From NCBI GenBank assembly GCA_003641785.1, contig QNAO01000083.1, positions 1 through 5,256 of the forward strand: a DNA stretch of 5,256 nucleotides, read 5' to 3'. Every line of letters starts with the position of its first letter. The stretch's first letter is position 1. The notes under the pieces were generated by a model that saw only the letters and a list, made by a program, of their open reading frames with translations, had not been told where the DNA came from and did no database searches. Source of the DNA: Thermotogae bacterium. Its GTDB lineage: Bacteria > Thermotogota > Thermotogae > Thermotogales > DSM-5069. The position numbers and the translations under genes were made by a program. Positions 1-5,196 of this stretch are shown one piece after another.

Positions 1-16
1 GAATAAACTTTTGTCT

Positions 17-46
17 AAAAACGGGGTGGTACGTGCTCCCACCCCG
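17..46 (-). terminator. Intrinsic terminator of the lacI / solute-binding protein unit
   Basis: Read on the minus strand, an 8-bp perfect stem (CGGGGTGG pairing with CCACCCCG, positions 46-39 and 29-22) closes a 9-nt loop. A run of five T (complement of A 17-21) follows the stem directly. It lies 31 nt beyond the stop codon of the leftward solute-binding protein gene, where a Rho-independent terminator is expected. On the plus strand the stem is followed only by AAAACC, so the signal acts in one direction. It implies that no permease gene is co-transcribed downstream of this binding protein. Confidence 0.85.
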
Positions 47-77
47 AAAACCTTGGAATTTTGACATTTTTGCTACC

Positions 78-1307
78 TCACTTGAGCAGCGAGTTAACCT
101 CTTCTGCCGCGTTGTGAAGCGCAGATTCTGGTGTTGCATTTCCATACAACGCGTTTAATATTGCCTTAGACACTATGTCCGATATCTGCGGATACTGCTT
201 CACGGGTGGCCTTGCATGTGCATGTTTTTGGGATTCCACAAATGGAAGAAGCAGCCGTCTTGTGTTTTTGATATATGCCAGATATCCCTTATCTGCTGCA
301 ACAGAAGCCTTTACAGGAATAAATCCTGTTGCCTTATCCCATTCTACCTGAATAGGTGTACTCGTAAACCATTTTATGAATTTCCACGCAGCTTCTTCCT
401 TGTCTGGGGTTGTTTTGAACACGAATATTTGCTCACCACCCATGTTTGTTGCGGGATGACCATCATTGGGATAAGGGAACGGGGCGGCTCCAAGCTCGAA
501 ATCGACCTGCATTGGAAAGAATTGAACCATCCAGGATCCATCCATGACCATGGCTGCTTCACCACGACCAAAGAGACCCCATGGAGCAATTGTGCTTATC
601 TTGTATTTATTGACTAAATCCACCCAGAACTGGAGCGCTCGAACTCCTGCTTCAGAATCAAACACGGCCTCAGTATAGTTACTCTTGGGATCTAAAAATT
701 CCCCTCCTGTGCTCCACAGGAAGACTTGCCACTGCCACGTGGTTCCTTCGCCACCCTGTGTAAATAACTCGTAGCCCCATTTTCCTGTCCTTTCCTTTAT
801 AACCTTTCCAAATTCTACCAGTTCCTCCCAGGTTTTTGGTGGAACTTCGGGATCAAGGCCGGCTTGCGCGAAGATTTCCTTGTTCCAGAAAAGTCCAAGA
901 TTGCTTGTACTTACAGGAAGACTGTACAACTGATTTCCTTTGCGCCCGTAGACTAATTGCTGTTCATAGAAATCCGATACATCGTAATTATCCCTGTTTA
1001 TGAACGGCATAAGATCCACCAACTTGCCGGTTTCTATAAGAAGGGGTATGCCGATGATATCTGATATTGCAAGATCAGGTGTTCTACCAGAAAGAGTCGC
1101 CGTTTGAATCTTCGAGAGTAGCTCAGATCCGGGAATAAAAACAGATTTAATTGTAATGTCTGGATTCTCCTTGTTGAAACACTCAACAAGCTCTTCAAGT
1201 TTTTTCCCATTTGCCCCATCCCAGTAATGCCAGAACACAAGAGATGTTGATGCCAACATCAACGTGGTAGCAGTCAAAATACAGAGAAACACAAACAACT
1301 TCCGCAT
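78..1307 (-). CDS. ABC transporter extracellular solute-binding protein, family 1 (probable sugar)
   Basis: This is a periplasmic or extracytoplasmic binding protein of the family 1 type (SBP_bac_1 / UgpB-like), which captures a solute, most likely a sugar or oligosaccharide, and delivers it to an ABC permease. I start it at ATG 1307 (409 aa) because GGAGGTGA lies 5 nt upstream; an in-frame ATG at 1322 would add five residues but has no such site. Residues 1-20 form a Sec signal peptide (MRKLF, hydrophobic core, LAS) with no lipobox cysteine at the cleavage site. The mature N-terminus opens with LVFWHYWDG, typical of the family. Other family features are LPVSTSNLGLFWNKEIFAQAGL (about 130-151), the FGRGEAAMVMDGSW stretch (about 256-269) and EEAAWKFIKWF (about 314-324). 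It follows the LacI regulator with 14 nt between stop and start, and a terminator follows it. No permease lies next to it on this strand. The substrate cannot be told from sequence alone. Confidence 0.93.
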   Translation of the reverse strand: MRKLFVFLCILTATTLMLASTSLVFWHYWDGANGKKLEELVECFNKENPDITIKSVFIPGSELLSKIQTATLSGRTPDLAISDIIGIPLLIETGKLVDLMPFINRDNYDVSDFYEQQLVYGRKGNQLYSLPVSTSNLGLFWNKEIFAQAGLDPEVPPKTWEELVEFGKVIKERTGKWGYELFTQGGEGTTWQWQVFLWSTGGEFLDPKSNYTEAVFDSEAGVRALQFWVDLVNKYKISTIAPWGLFGRGEAAMVMDGSWMVQFFPMQVDFELGAAPFPYPNDGHPATNMGGEQIFVFKTTPDKEEAAWKFIKWFTSTPIQVEWDKATGFIPVKASVAADKGYLAYIKNTRRLLLPFVESQKHAHARPPVKQYPQISDIVSKAILNALYGNATPESALHNAAEEVNSLLK

Positions 1308-1312
1308 AACTT

Positions 1313-1320
1313 TCACCTCC
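1313..1320 (-). promoter_or_regulatory. Ribosome binding site that fixes the solute-binding protein start
   Basis: GGAGGTGA on the minus strand, close to a perfect complement of the 16S rRNA 3' end, lies 5 nt before ATG 1307. It falls inside the codons that would follow the alternative ATG at 1322, which itself overlaps the lacI stop as TGATG. This argues that translation starts at 1307, with the SD just after the end of lacI. Confidence 0.8.
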
Positions 1321-1321
1321 A

Positions 1322-2323
1322 TCAGGCGGAGAGCCGCCGTATTATAATAGGATCAAATTTGATTTTTGTCTTTTTACAAGACTTACCCTTGGTAATCCTG
1401 TTAAGCAAAATCTCTGATGCCGTGGTGCTCATGTCTTCCACTGGTTGTCTCACGGTGGTGAGTCCTATGTCTTCAGACCAGCTCTGGTCATCAACGCCAA
1501 TCACAAATAGATCTCTACCGACTTCTATGCCCAGGTTCTTCGCGGCAAGTATGGCTCCATAGCCGAACAGATCACATGTTGCAAAGATACCTGCTGGAAA
1601 AGATTCCATTTCCTTCAATATCTGAGTAGCTTGAGTAAACGCGTAGTGCAGGTCAAGTTCACTGTGAAAAATCCTCTTCTTTGTGAATTTAATGCCGTTA
1701 TTTCTCAGCACATTTTTAAAACCAGACACTCTCTTTTTGAAAACGCCAGAAGTAAAGATGCTGTCAGGTTCAATAAACGTTAAAACATAAAGATTAGCGG
1801 TGTGTTCAAGGAGAACATCTGCCGCGATTTTCCCTATTTCAACGTTGTCAATGTAGACACAGTCGTATCTGTTGGAATACATATCTACGAGAACAACAGG
1901 CCTATCAGTTGGAACCTTGCCACCATCAAAGAGTTTGTGAACAGGCATTGATGCCATGATAATGCCATCTGTTCTGTAAAGAAACGCCCCTTTTGAAGAA
2001 AACCTCTGCAGTCTGTGTTCCGAGAGTAGTGGAAAAATTACAGTATCATATGAATTCACTGCAAGGAAGTCATCAATAGTTTCAACTAAACGATCATAGA
2101 ATTCTGTACGTATCATGGGCACAACGATTGAGATCATTCCTGTCAATCCTGACACAAGCCCTCTGGCCGTTGGATCAGGTTGATAACCAAGTTCCTCTAT
2201 AGCCTTTTCTATTCTCTTTCGCGTTTCTTCAGAAACATACCCGCTGTTGTTGATTACTCTTGAGACAGTGCCAATGCCAACCTTAGCTCTCTTCGCTATA
2301 TCTTTGATGGTGGGTTTTTTCAA
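1322..2323 (-). CDS. LacI-family transcriptional regulator
   Basis: A full-length (333 aa) LacI/GalR-family regulator, a cytoplasmic dimeric DNA-binding protein that usually represses and is released by a sugar ligand. Residues 4-24 form the helix-turn-helix (TIKDIAKRAKVGIGTVSRVIN). The SEETRKRIEKAIEELGYQPD segment follows, then the hinge helix PTARGL with Leu56 in the place of the leucine that intercalates at the central CpG of operators. From about residue 62 a periplasmic-binding-protein-like effector domain runs to the end, with the family hallmarks FVIGVDDQ and LTTVRQPVEDMS. The start is TTG at 2323-2321, supported by AAGGGGGA 6 nt upstream; no ATG or GTG gives the canonical N-terminus. 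It is the first gene of a leftward unit with the solute-binding protein gene, so that protein's ligand may be its effector (inference). A double operator matching this family's sites lies just upstream, indicating autoregulation. Confidence 0.95.
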   Translation of the reverse strand: MKKPTIKDIAKRAKVGIGTVSRVINNSGYVSEETRKRIEKAIEELGYQPDPTARGLVSGLTGMISIVVPMIRTEFYDRLVETIDDFLAVNSYDTVIFPLLSEHRLQRFSSKGAFLYRTDGIIMASMPVHKLFDGGKVPTDRPVVLVDMYSNRYDCVYIDNVEIGKIAADVLLEHTANLYVLTFIEPDSIFTSGVFKKRVSGFKNVLRNNGIKFTKKRIFHSELDLHYAFTQATQILKEMESFPAGIFATCDLFGYGAILAAKNLGIEVGRDLFVIGVDDQSWSEDIGLTTVRQPVEDMSTTASEILLNRITKGKSCKKTKIKFDPIIIRRLSA

Positions 2324-2329
2324 TGGTAT

Positions 2330-2337
2330 TCCCCCTT
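2330..2337 (-). promoter_or_regulatory. Ribosome binding site supporting the TTG start of lacI
   Basis: AAGGGGGA on the minus strand lies 6 nt before TTG 2323. The codons after it (KKPTIKDIAKRA) are the standard LacI-family N-terminus, so the rare TTG start is well supported. Confidence 0.7.
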
Positions 2338-2341
2338 AAGA

Positions 2342-2385
2342 AATAGTATGGAAACGCTTCCCTATGGAATCGTTTCCATACTATT
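2342..2385. promoter_or_regulatory. Double LacI-type operator forming a 44-bp palindrome
   Basis: The outer arms are 15 bp and perfectly complementary (AATAGTATGGAAACG at 2342-2356, its reverse complement at 2371-2385). Inside them TTCC (2358-2361) faces GGAA (2366-2369). The element resolves into two 14-bp sites, each built like a LacI-family operator around a central CpG: TGGAAACGCTTCCC (2349-2362) and TGGAATCGTTTCCA (2365-2378). Their centres are 16 bp apart. It lies 18 nt upstream of the lacI start codon and overlaps the likely lacI -10, which fits autorepression by the adjacent LacI protein. That this protein is the one that binds is inference from position and family. Confidence 0.85.
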
Positions 2386-2406
2386 ACAATTCACATGTCA
2401 CACCAA
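2378..2406 (-). promoter_or_regulatory. Candidate promoter of the lacI / solute-binding protein unit
   Basis: On the minus strand, TTGGTG (complement of 2401-2406) and TAGTAT (complement of 2378-2383) are 17 bp apart. Matches to the sigma-70 consensus are modest (3/6 and 4/6). The placement is sensible: the -10 overlaps the outer arm of the double operator and transcription would begin within it, so bound repressor would block initiation. No better candidate was found between here and the start codon. Confidence 0.35.
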
Positions 2407-2416
2407 ACACTGTGAC
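2397..2416. repeat. Inverted repeat GTCACA-N8-TGTGAC
   Basis: Perfect 6-bp arms at 2397-2402 and 2411-2416 are separated by 8 bp. The repeat overlaps the candidate lacI -35 hexamer and so could be a second protein-binding site at that promoter. The arms resemble CRP half-sites but face the opposite way from the CRP arrangement TGTGA-N6-TCACA, so I do not assign a regulator. Confidence 0.4.
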
Positions 2417-2473
2417 GGCTCGTGGTAAATAATATAGGCAGTTTATTTCCATGAATGTGCAAATATCTACTGT

Positions 2474-2553
2474 TTTTGAGCGTTTTCGACAAAATGCGTA
2501 TCTACCGCTATCGAAATAGTCATAGATAAGCATGTGTATGTATGGGCTCAAAA
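2474..2553. repeat. 80-bp dyad-symmetric element of unknown function
   Basis: All blocks are symmetric about one centre between 2513 and 2514. TTTTGAGC (2474-2481) faces GCTCAAAA (2546-2553), ATGC (2494-2497) faces GCAT (2530-2533), TATCTA (2499-2504) faces TAGATA (2523-2528), and CTAT (2508-2511) faces ATAG (2516-2519) around CGAA. By hand count 25 of 40 opposed positions are complementary, plus three G-T pairs; about 10 would be expected by chance. It could be a compound operator, possibly for the ROK regulator, a divergent promoter element, or the remnant of a small inverted-repeat element. No target-site duplication is evident at its ends. I do not know its function. Confidence 0.6.
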
Positions 2554-2610
2554 GAGCAAGAAATAGGACCGTAATCAGTAGTAACGCGTAATAATTGCGA
2601 ATACTAGTTA

Positions 2611-2639
2611 TTGTGTTGGAAAAAGAGTTGCTCTATACT
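2611..2639 (+). promoter_or_regulatory. Candidate promoter of the ROK regulator operon
   Basis: TTGTGT (2611-2616) and TATACT (2634-2639) are separated by 17 bp. The -10 matches TATAAT in 5 of 6 positions; the -35 matches in 3 of 6. Transcription would start near 2646, giving a leader of about 34 nt before ATG 2680. The position agrees with the chosen start of the ROK gene and argues against the longer open frame beginning at TTG 2611, which would start inside this -35. Confidence 0.45.
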
Positions 2640-2679
2640 GATGATAGTTTCTTTAGTGAAGAAAGAAAGTAGTGATGCC

Positions 2680-3876
2680 ATGAACACAAAGGGATCAAAA
2701 CATTTAATAAAGGAACTAAACGAAAAGCTCATACTCAGAACGATACACGAAAACCTCAGAATTGATAGAGCTTCCATAGCCAAGATCACAGGATTGAGCC
2801 CAGCTACTGTTACAAAAATAACGGCAAGCCTGATGAAGCAAGGTATGATACGCGAAGTTGGTTCTGCCGAGTCCTCCGGTGGTCGAAGACCCGTACTACT
2901 TTCTCTAAACCCCTCGTTTGGTTGTTTTCTGGGTATCAAGATTGGCGTGGGATATGTTGAGCTTGTAGCCACAGATTTTACTGGAAAACCTCTTGAAAGG
3001 AAACAATGTGAAACTGAGGAGAATGACCCTAAATCAATAGTTTCTATTATTAAATCTTGCTGGAACAGCTTTCATATCCATACTAAGGACAGGCTCCTTG
3101 GAATTGGAGTTGCTGTCTCTGGTGTTGTTGACTCAGAAAGAGGATTAGTGAAAGACTCTTTTCTACTCAAGTGGCGCGATGTACCCATTGTTGAAATGCT
3201 TAGCAAAACCTTTCACTGCGAGGCACTTGTTATGAACGATGTAGACTCGTTTGCGATGAGTCATTTGTGGCTTGGCAATGCAAGAAATCATTCAAATGCT
3301 GTAGTAGTAACTCTTGGCGTTGGAATTGGTGGTGCTTTGATTATCAATGGAAAAATCCACACTGCGAAAGGCGGTGTGGGCGAAATTGGGCACATGACTG
3401 TTGTACAAGATGGTGCTTTGTGCACATGTGGAAGCAGGGGCTGCCTTGAAGCAGAGGCGTCATTTGCGGCTTTAGTAAGAAAAATTGCTAACACTACGAC
3501 GCATAAAGGTCTCAAAGAGCTCTACAAGTCTGTGAGGCAATCAGAAAGATCCGAAATAGAGTACCTTCGAAATGCGAAGAGAACCGACCGCAAAGCCTTC
3601 CAACGTGTTTTTGACGAATACGCTCAGCTTGTGGGAATAGCTTTGAAGAATATCATAAACACGTTGGCACCTGATTATCTACTCATTGGTGGTGAAGCAC
3701 TTGAATTTGCAGAGGATTTTCTCGACAATGCCATACAATTTGCCGTGAAAAACAGTTTTGGACGTTTAGGTGAAGGCGTTGTCTTCGAAGTGGACGATCT
3801 CAACCAGGAAAATTGGGCCTTAGGCTCAATCTATAAGCTAATAGACGAGAAGCTCTTCAGAGTTTCTCAAAAATAG
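2680..3876 (+). CDS. ROK-family transcriptional regulator (NagC/XylR type)
   Basis: A cytoplasmic regulator of the ROK (repressor, ORF, kinase) family, which controls sugar-use genes in response to a sugar ligand. I start it at ATG 2680 (398 aa), since MNTKGSKHLIKELNEKLILR is the usual N-terminus of these proteins. The open frame reaches back to TTG 2611, but that stretch overlaps a promoter-like sequence. Residues about 8-57 form a winged helix-turn-helix, with SPATVTKI in the recognition region, followed by SSGGRRPVLLSLN. The ROK domain follows, with ND (186-187), GVGIGGAL (about 213-220), the sugar-binding EIGH (235-238) and the complete zinc motif CTCGSRGCLE (248-257; H238, C248, C250 and C255 as ligands). 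The N-terminal phosphate-binding DxGxT motif of ROK kinases is absent (IKIGVGY), so it is a regulator rather than a kinase. It heads an operon with the binding protein 16 nt downstream. The ribosome binding site is weak (GTGAT 4 nt before ATG). Confidence 0.94.
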   Translation: MNTKGSKHLIKELNEKLILRTIHENLRIDRASIAKITGLSPATVTKITASLMKQGMIREVGSAESSGGRRPVLLSLNPSFGCFLGIKIGVGYVELVATDFTGKPLERKQCETEENDPKSIVSIIKSCWNSFHIHTKDRLLGIGVAVSGVVDSERGLVKDSFLLKWRDVPIVEMLSKTFHCEALVMNDVDSFAMSHLWLGNARNHSNAVVVTLGVGIGGALIINGKIHTAKGGVGEIGHMTVVQDGALCTCGSRGCLEAEASFAALVRKIANTTTHKGLKELYKSVRQSERSEIEYLRNAKRTDRKAFQRVFDEYAQLVGIALKNIINTLAPDYLLIGGEALEFAEDFLDNAIQFAVKNSFGRLGEGVVFEVDDLNQENWALGSIYKLIDEKLFRVSQK

Positions 3877-3879
3877 AAA

Positions 3880-3886
3880 GGGGGAG
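3880..3886 (+). promoter_or_regulatory. Ribosome binding site of the second solute-binding protein
   Basis: GGGGGAG lies 6 nt before ATG 3893, within the 16-nt gap after the ROK stop codon. It is much stronger than the site before the ROK gene, consistent with higher output of the binding protein than of the regulator from the same message. Confidence 0.6.
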
Positions 3887-3892
3887 TTCCAA

Positions 3893-5143
3893 ATGAGAAA
3901 GTTACTTCTTGTATTAACACTTCTCATAGCCGGTGCGGTCATCTTTGGTGTCGAAGAGATAACGTTCTGGCACACCTATAGCACCAATTCCGGAGAGTAT
4001 AAGCTCTTGACTGAGAAAATAATTCCGGAATTTGAAAGGCTGCATCCAAACATAAGAGTTGTCGAGACGCAAGTAAATTATGATGACATGAGACAGAGAT
4101 TAATTGTCAGTACTGCGACTGGTGAGCTCGCCGATGTGATCAGAATGGATATCATCTGGGTTCCGCAATTTGGTGATATTGAAGTCCTGTTACCGCTGAA
4201 TAAGGCTTTCCCGGAGGAGTTCAACGCCCTCAAGGACGAGTTCCTTCCCGGTCCGCTTTCTACCTGTTTTTGGAAAGGTAACTACTATGGGTTGCCCTTA
4301 GATACGAACACCCGCGTTCTTTTGTGGAATAAAAGATTGTTCGAAGAAGCGGGTCTCGCTGGTCCTCCAGAAACAATGGAGGAGTTCATTGATTACATCA
4401 AAATGCTTACAAAGGACAAAGATGGTGACGGTCAAATTGACCAATGGGGCTATGCAGACTACGGATTAGGACCGTGGAATTCTATACCCTGGACTTACTC
4501 CTTTGGTGGCTACATTCTCGATCCATCAAACTCCAAAGCTGAGGGATACGTAAATTCTCAAGAAAGTATTGAGGCGCTCAGAACATTCAAAGACCTGTAT
4601 GAGGGTGGATACATCGCTGACACTGTGGTCGGTGGTGGCGGAATAGGCACATTTGAAGGATATGCTGAAGGTATCTATGCAATGATCATTGCCGGCCCCT
4701 GGAGTTGGCCCATCATAAAAGGTCAGTACCCAGATGCTGAAATCAACTACGCCCTCTTCCCTGCTGGCAAGGGTGGCTCACGGTCGGTAGTTGGTGGGGA
4801 AGACATCGTTATTTCGGCTTTTTCAGAACACAAGGAAGCCGCATGGGAGTTCGCGAAGTACATGACATCCTACGAAGTTCAGAAGGCTTTTGTTGAAGTC
4901 AGTCAAATGCCAGTTCGCAAGGACCTTGTCAATGACCCAGTAATCCAGAATCACCCTTACTTTCAAACGTACATGAAACAACTTGAGACCGCTGTTGCTC
5001 GATCGCCTCATCCTGGCTGGAATCAGATCAACGATGTAGTAGATCTAGCCTGGCAAAATGCAATTGTTGGAGGATACACAGCTGAGGATGCCCTCACAGA
5101 AGCTGCCCTGGATATCGAAGATATTTTGGCAGAGTACAAATAA
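3893..5143 (+). CDS. ABC transporter extracellular solute-binding protein, family 1 (probable sugar), with EF-hand-like loop
   Basis: A family 1 solute-binding protein of 416 aa, the usual length, which would bind a sugar or oligosaccharide outside the membrane and pass it to the permease encoded just downstream. Residues 1-20 are a signal peptide (MRKLLLVLTLLIAGAVIFG) without a lipobox cysteine. The mature protein begins VEEITFWHTYS. Family features include FERLHPNIRVV (about 47-57), YYGLPLDTNTRVLLWNKRLFEEAG (about 131-154), GYAEGIYAMIIAGPWSW and HKEAAWEFAKYM. Residues 175-183, DKDGDGQID, followed by QWGYAD, match a calcium-binding DxDxDG loop; the other binding protein in the window lacks it. 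The ATG at 3893 has a strong ribosome binding site. The gene is 16 nt from the ROK gene and 53 nt from the permease, so all three are probably one operon. The two binding proteins differ clearly in sequence and are not recent duplicates. The substrate is unknown. Confidence 0.95.
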   Translation: MRKLLLVLTLLIAGAVIFGVEEITFWHTYSTNSGEYKLLTEKIIPEFERLHPNIRVVETQVNYDDMRQRLIVSTATGELADVIRMDIIWVPQFGDIEVLLPLNKAFPEEFNALKDEFLPGPLSTCFWKGNYYGLPLDTNTRVLLWNKRLFEEAGLAGPPETMEEFIDYIKMLTKDKDGDGQIDQWGYADYGLGPWNSIPWTYSFGGYILDPSNSKAEGYVNSQESIEALRTFKDLYEGGYIADTVVGGGGIGTFEGYAEGIYAMIIAGPWSWPIIKGQYPDAEINYALFPAGKGGSRSVVGGEDIVISAFSEHKEAAWEFAKYMTSYEVQKAFVEVSQMPVRKDLVNDPVIQNHPYFQTYMKQLETAVARSPHPGWNQINDVVDLAWQNAIVGGYTAEDALTEAALDIEDILAEYK

Positions 5144-5148
5144 TTTTG

Positions 5149-5168
5149 AGGGGGGATTTCTCCCCCCT
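5149..5168 (+). other. Intercistronic GC-rich hairpin between binding protein and permease genes
   Basis: AGGGGGGA (5149-5156) pairs perfectly with TCCCCCCT (5161-5168) around a TTTC loop, five bases after the binding protein stop codon. GTATCTTAATATCT follows, not a T-run, so it is not a convincing intrinsic terminator in the forward direction. A hairpin here may protect the 3' end of the binding protein message or partly stop transcription, so that binding protein is made in excess over permease, as known for other binding-protein operons. That role is inference. Confidence 0.65.
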
Positions 5169-5183
5169 GTATCTTAATATCTA

Positions 5184-5190
5184 AGGAGTG
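5184..5190 (+). promoter_or_regulatory. Ribosome binding site of the permease gene
   Basis: AGGAGTG lies 6 nt before GTG 5197 (8 nt from the AGGAG core). It decides the choice of a GTG start over the ATG at 5220, which is in another frame and gives no permease-like sequence. Confidence 0.65.
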
Positions 5191-5196
5191 TCGGTA

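Larger units (their letters stand above)
2324..2679. other. Divergent intergenic region between lacI and the ROK regulator gene
   Basis: This is a 356-bp gap between genes transcribed away from each other. From the lacI side it holds the lacI ribosome binding site (2330-2337), a 44-bp near-perfect palindrome made of two LacI-type operators (2342-2385), an inverted repeat GTCACA/TGTGAC (2397-2416), an 80-bp dyad element (2474-2553) and a promoter-like sequence for the ROK gene (2611-2639). The stretch 2554-2610 shows nothing I can support. No tRNA, rRNA or convincing small gene is seen. Confidence 0.8.

Noticed and set aside
216..617. 133-codon open frame on the plus strand opposite the leftward binding protein gene
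   Set aside because: It is antisense to a well-supported gene, has no family features and a cysteine-rich composition typical of a shadow frame.
2446..2452. TTTCCAT, a half-site matching the LacI operators
   Set aside because: No facing half-site at the correct distance, so not a full operator.
2451..2519. 22-codon open frame (ATG 2451 to TAG 2519), a possible leader peptide upstream of the ROK gene
   Set aside because: No ribosome binding site at a proper distance (only GG about 12 nt away), no family resemblance, and it lies upstream of the best promoter candidate. Its end falls inside the dyad element, which better explains the conserved-looking sequence.
2546..2557. Small hairpin GCTC-AAAA-GAGC
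   Set aside because: Only 4 bp of stem and no T-run. Its left arm is better explained as part of the 8-bp outer block of the 80-bp dyad.
2532..2591. 19-codon open frame starting at ATG 2532
   Set aside because: No Shine-Dalgarno sequence, chance length, and no recognisable product.
2590..2612. Inverted repeat AATAA-N13-TTATT next to the ROK promoter -35, considered as a ROK operator
   Set aside because: Short AT-only arms with poor pairing inward; such repeats are expected by chance in AT-rich intergenic DNA.
5149..5168. Hairpin after the second binding protein read as a true intrinsic terminator
   Set aside because: No T-run follows the stem on the plus strand and the permease gene follows 28 nt later with its own ribosome binding site, so full termination is unlikely.
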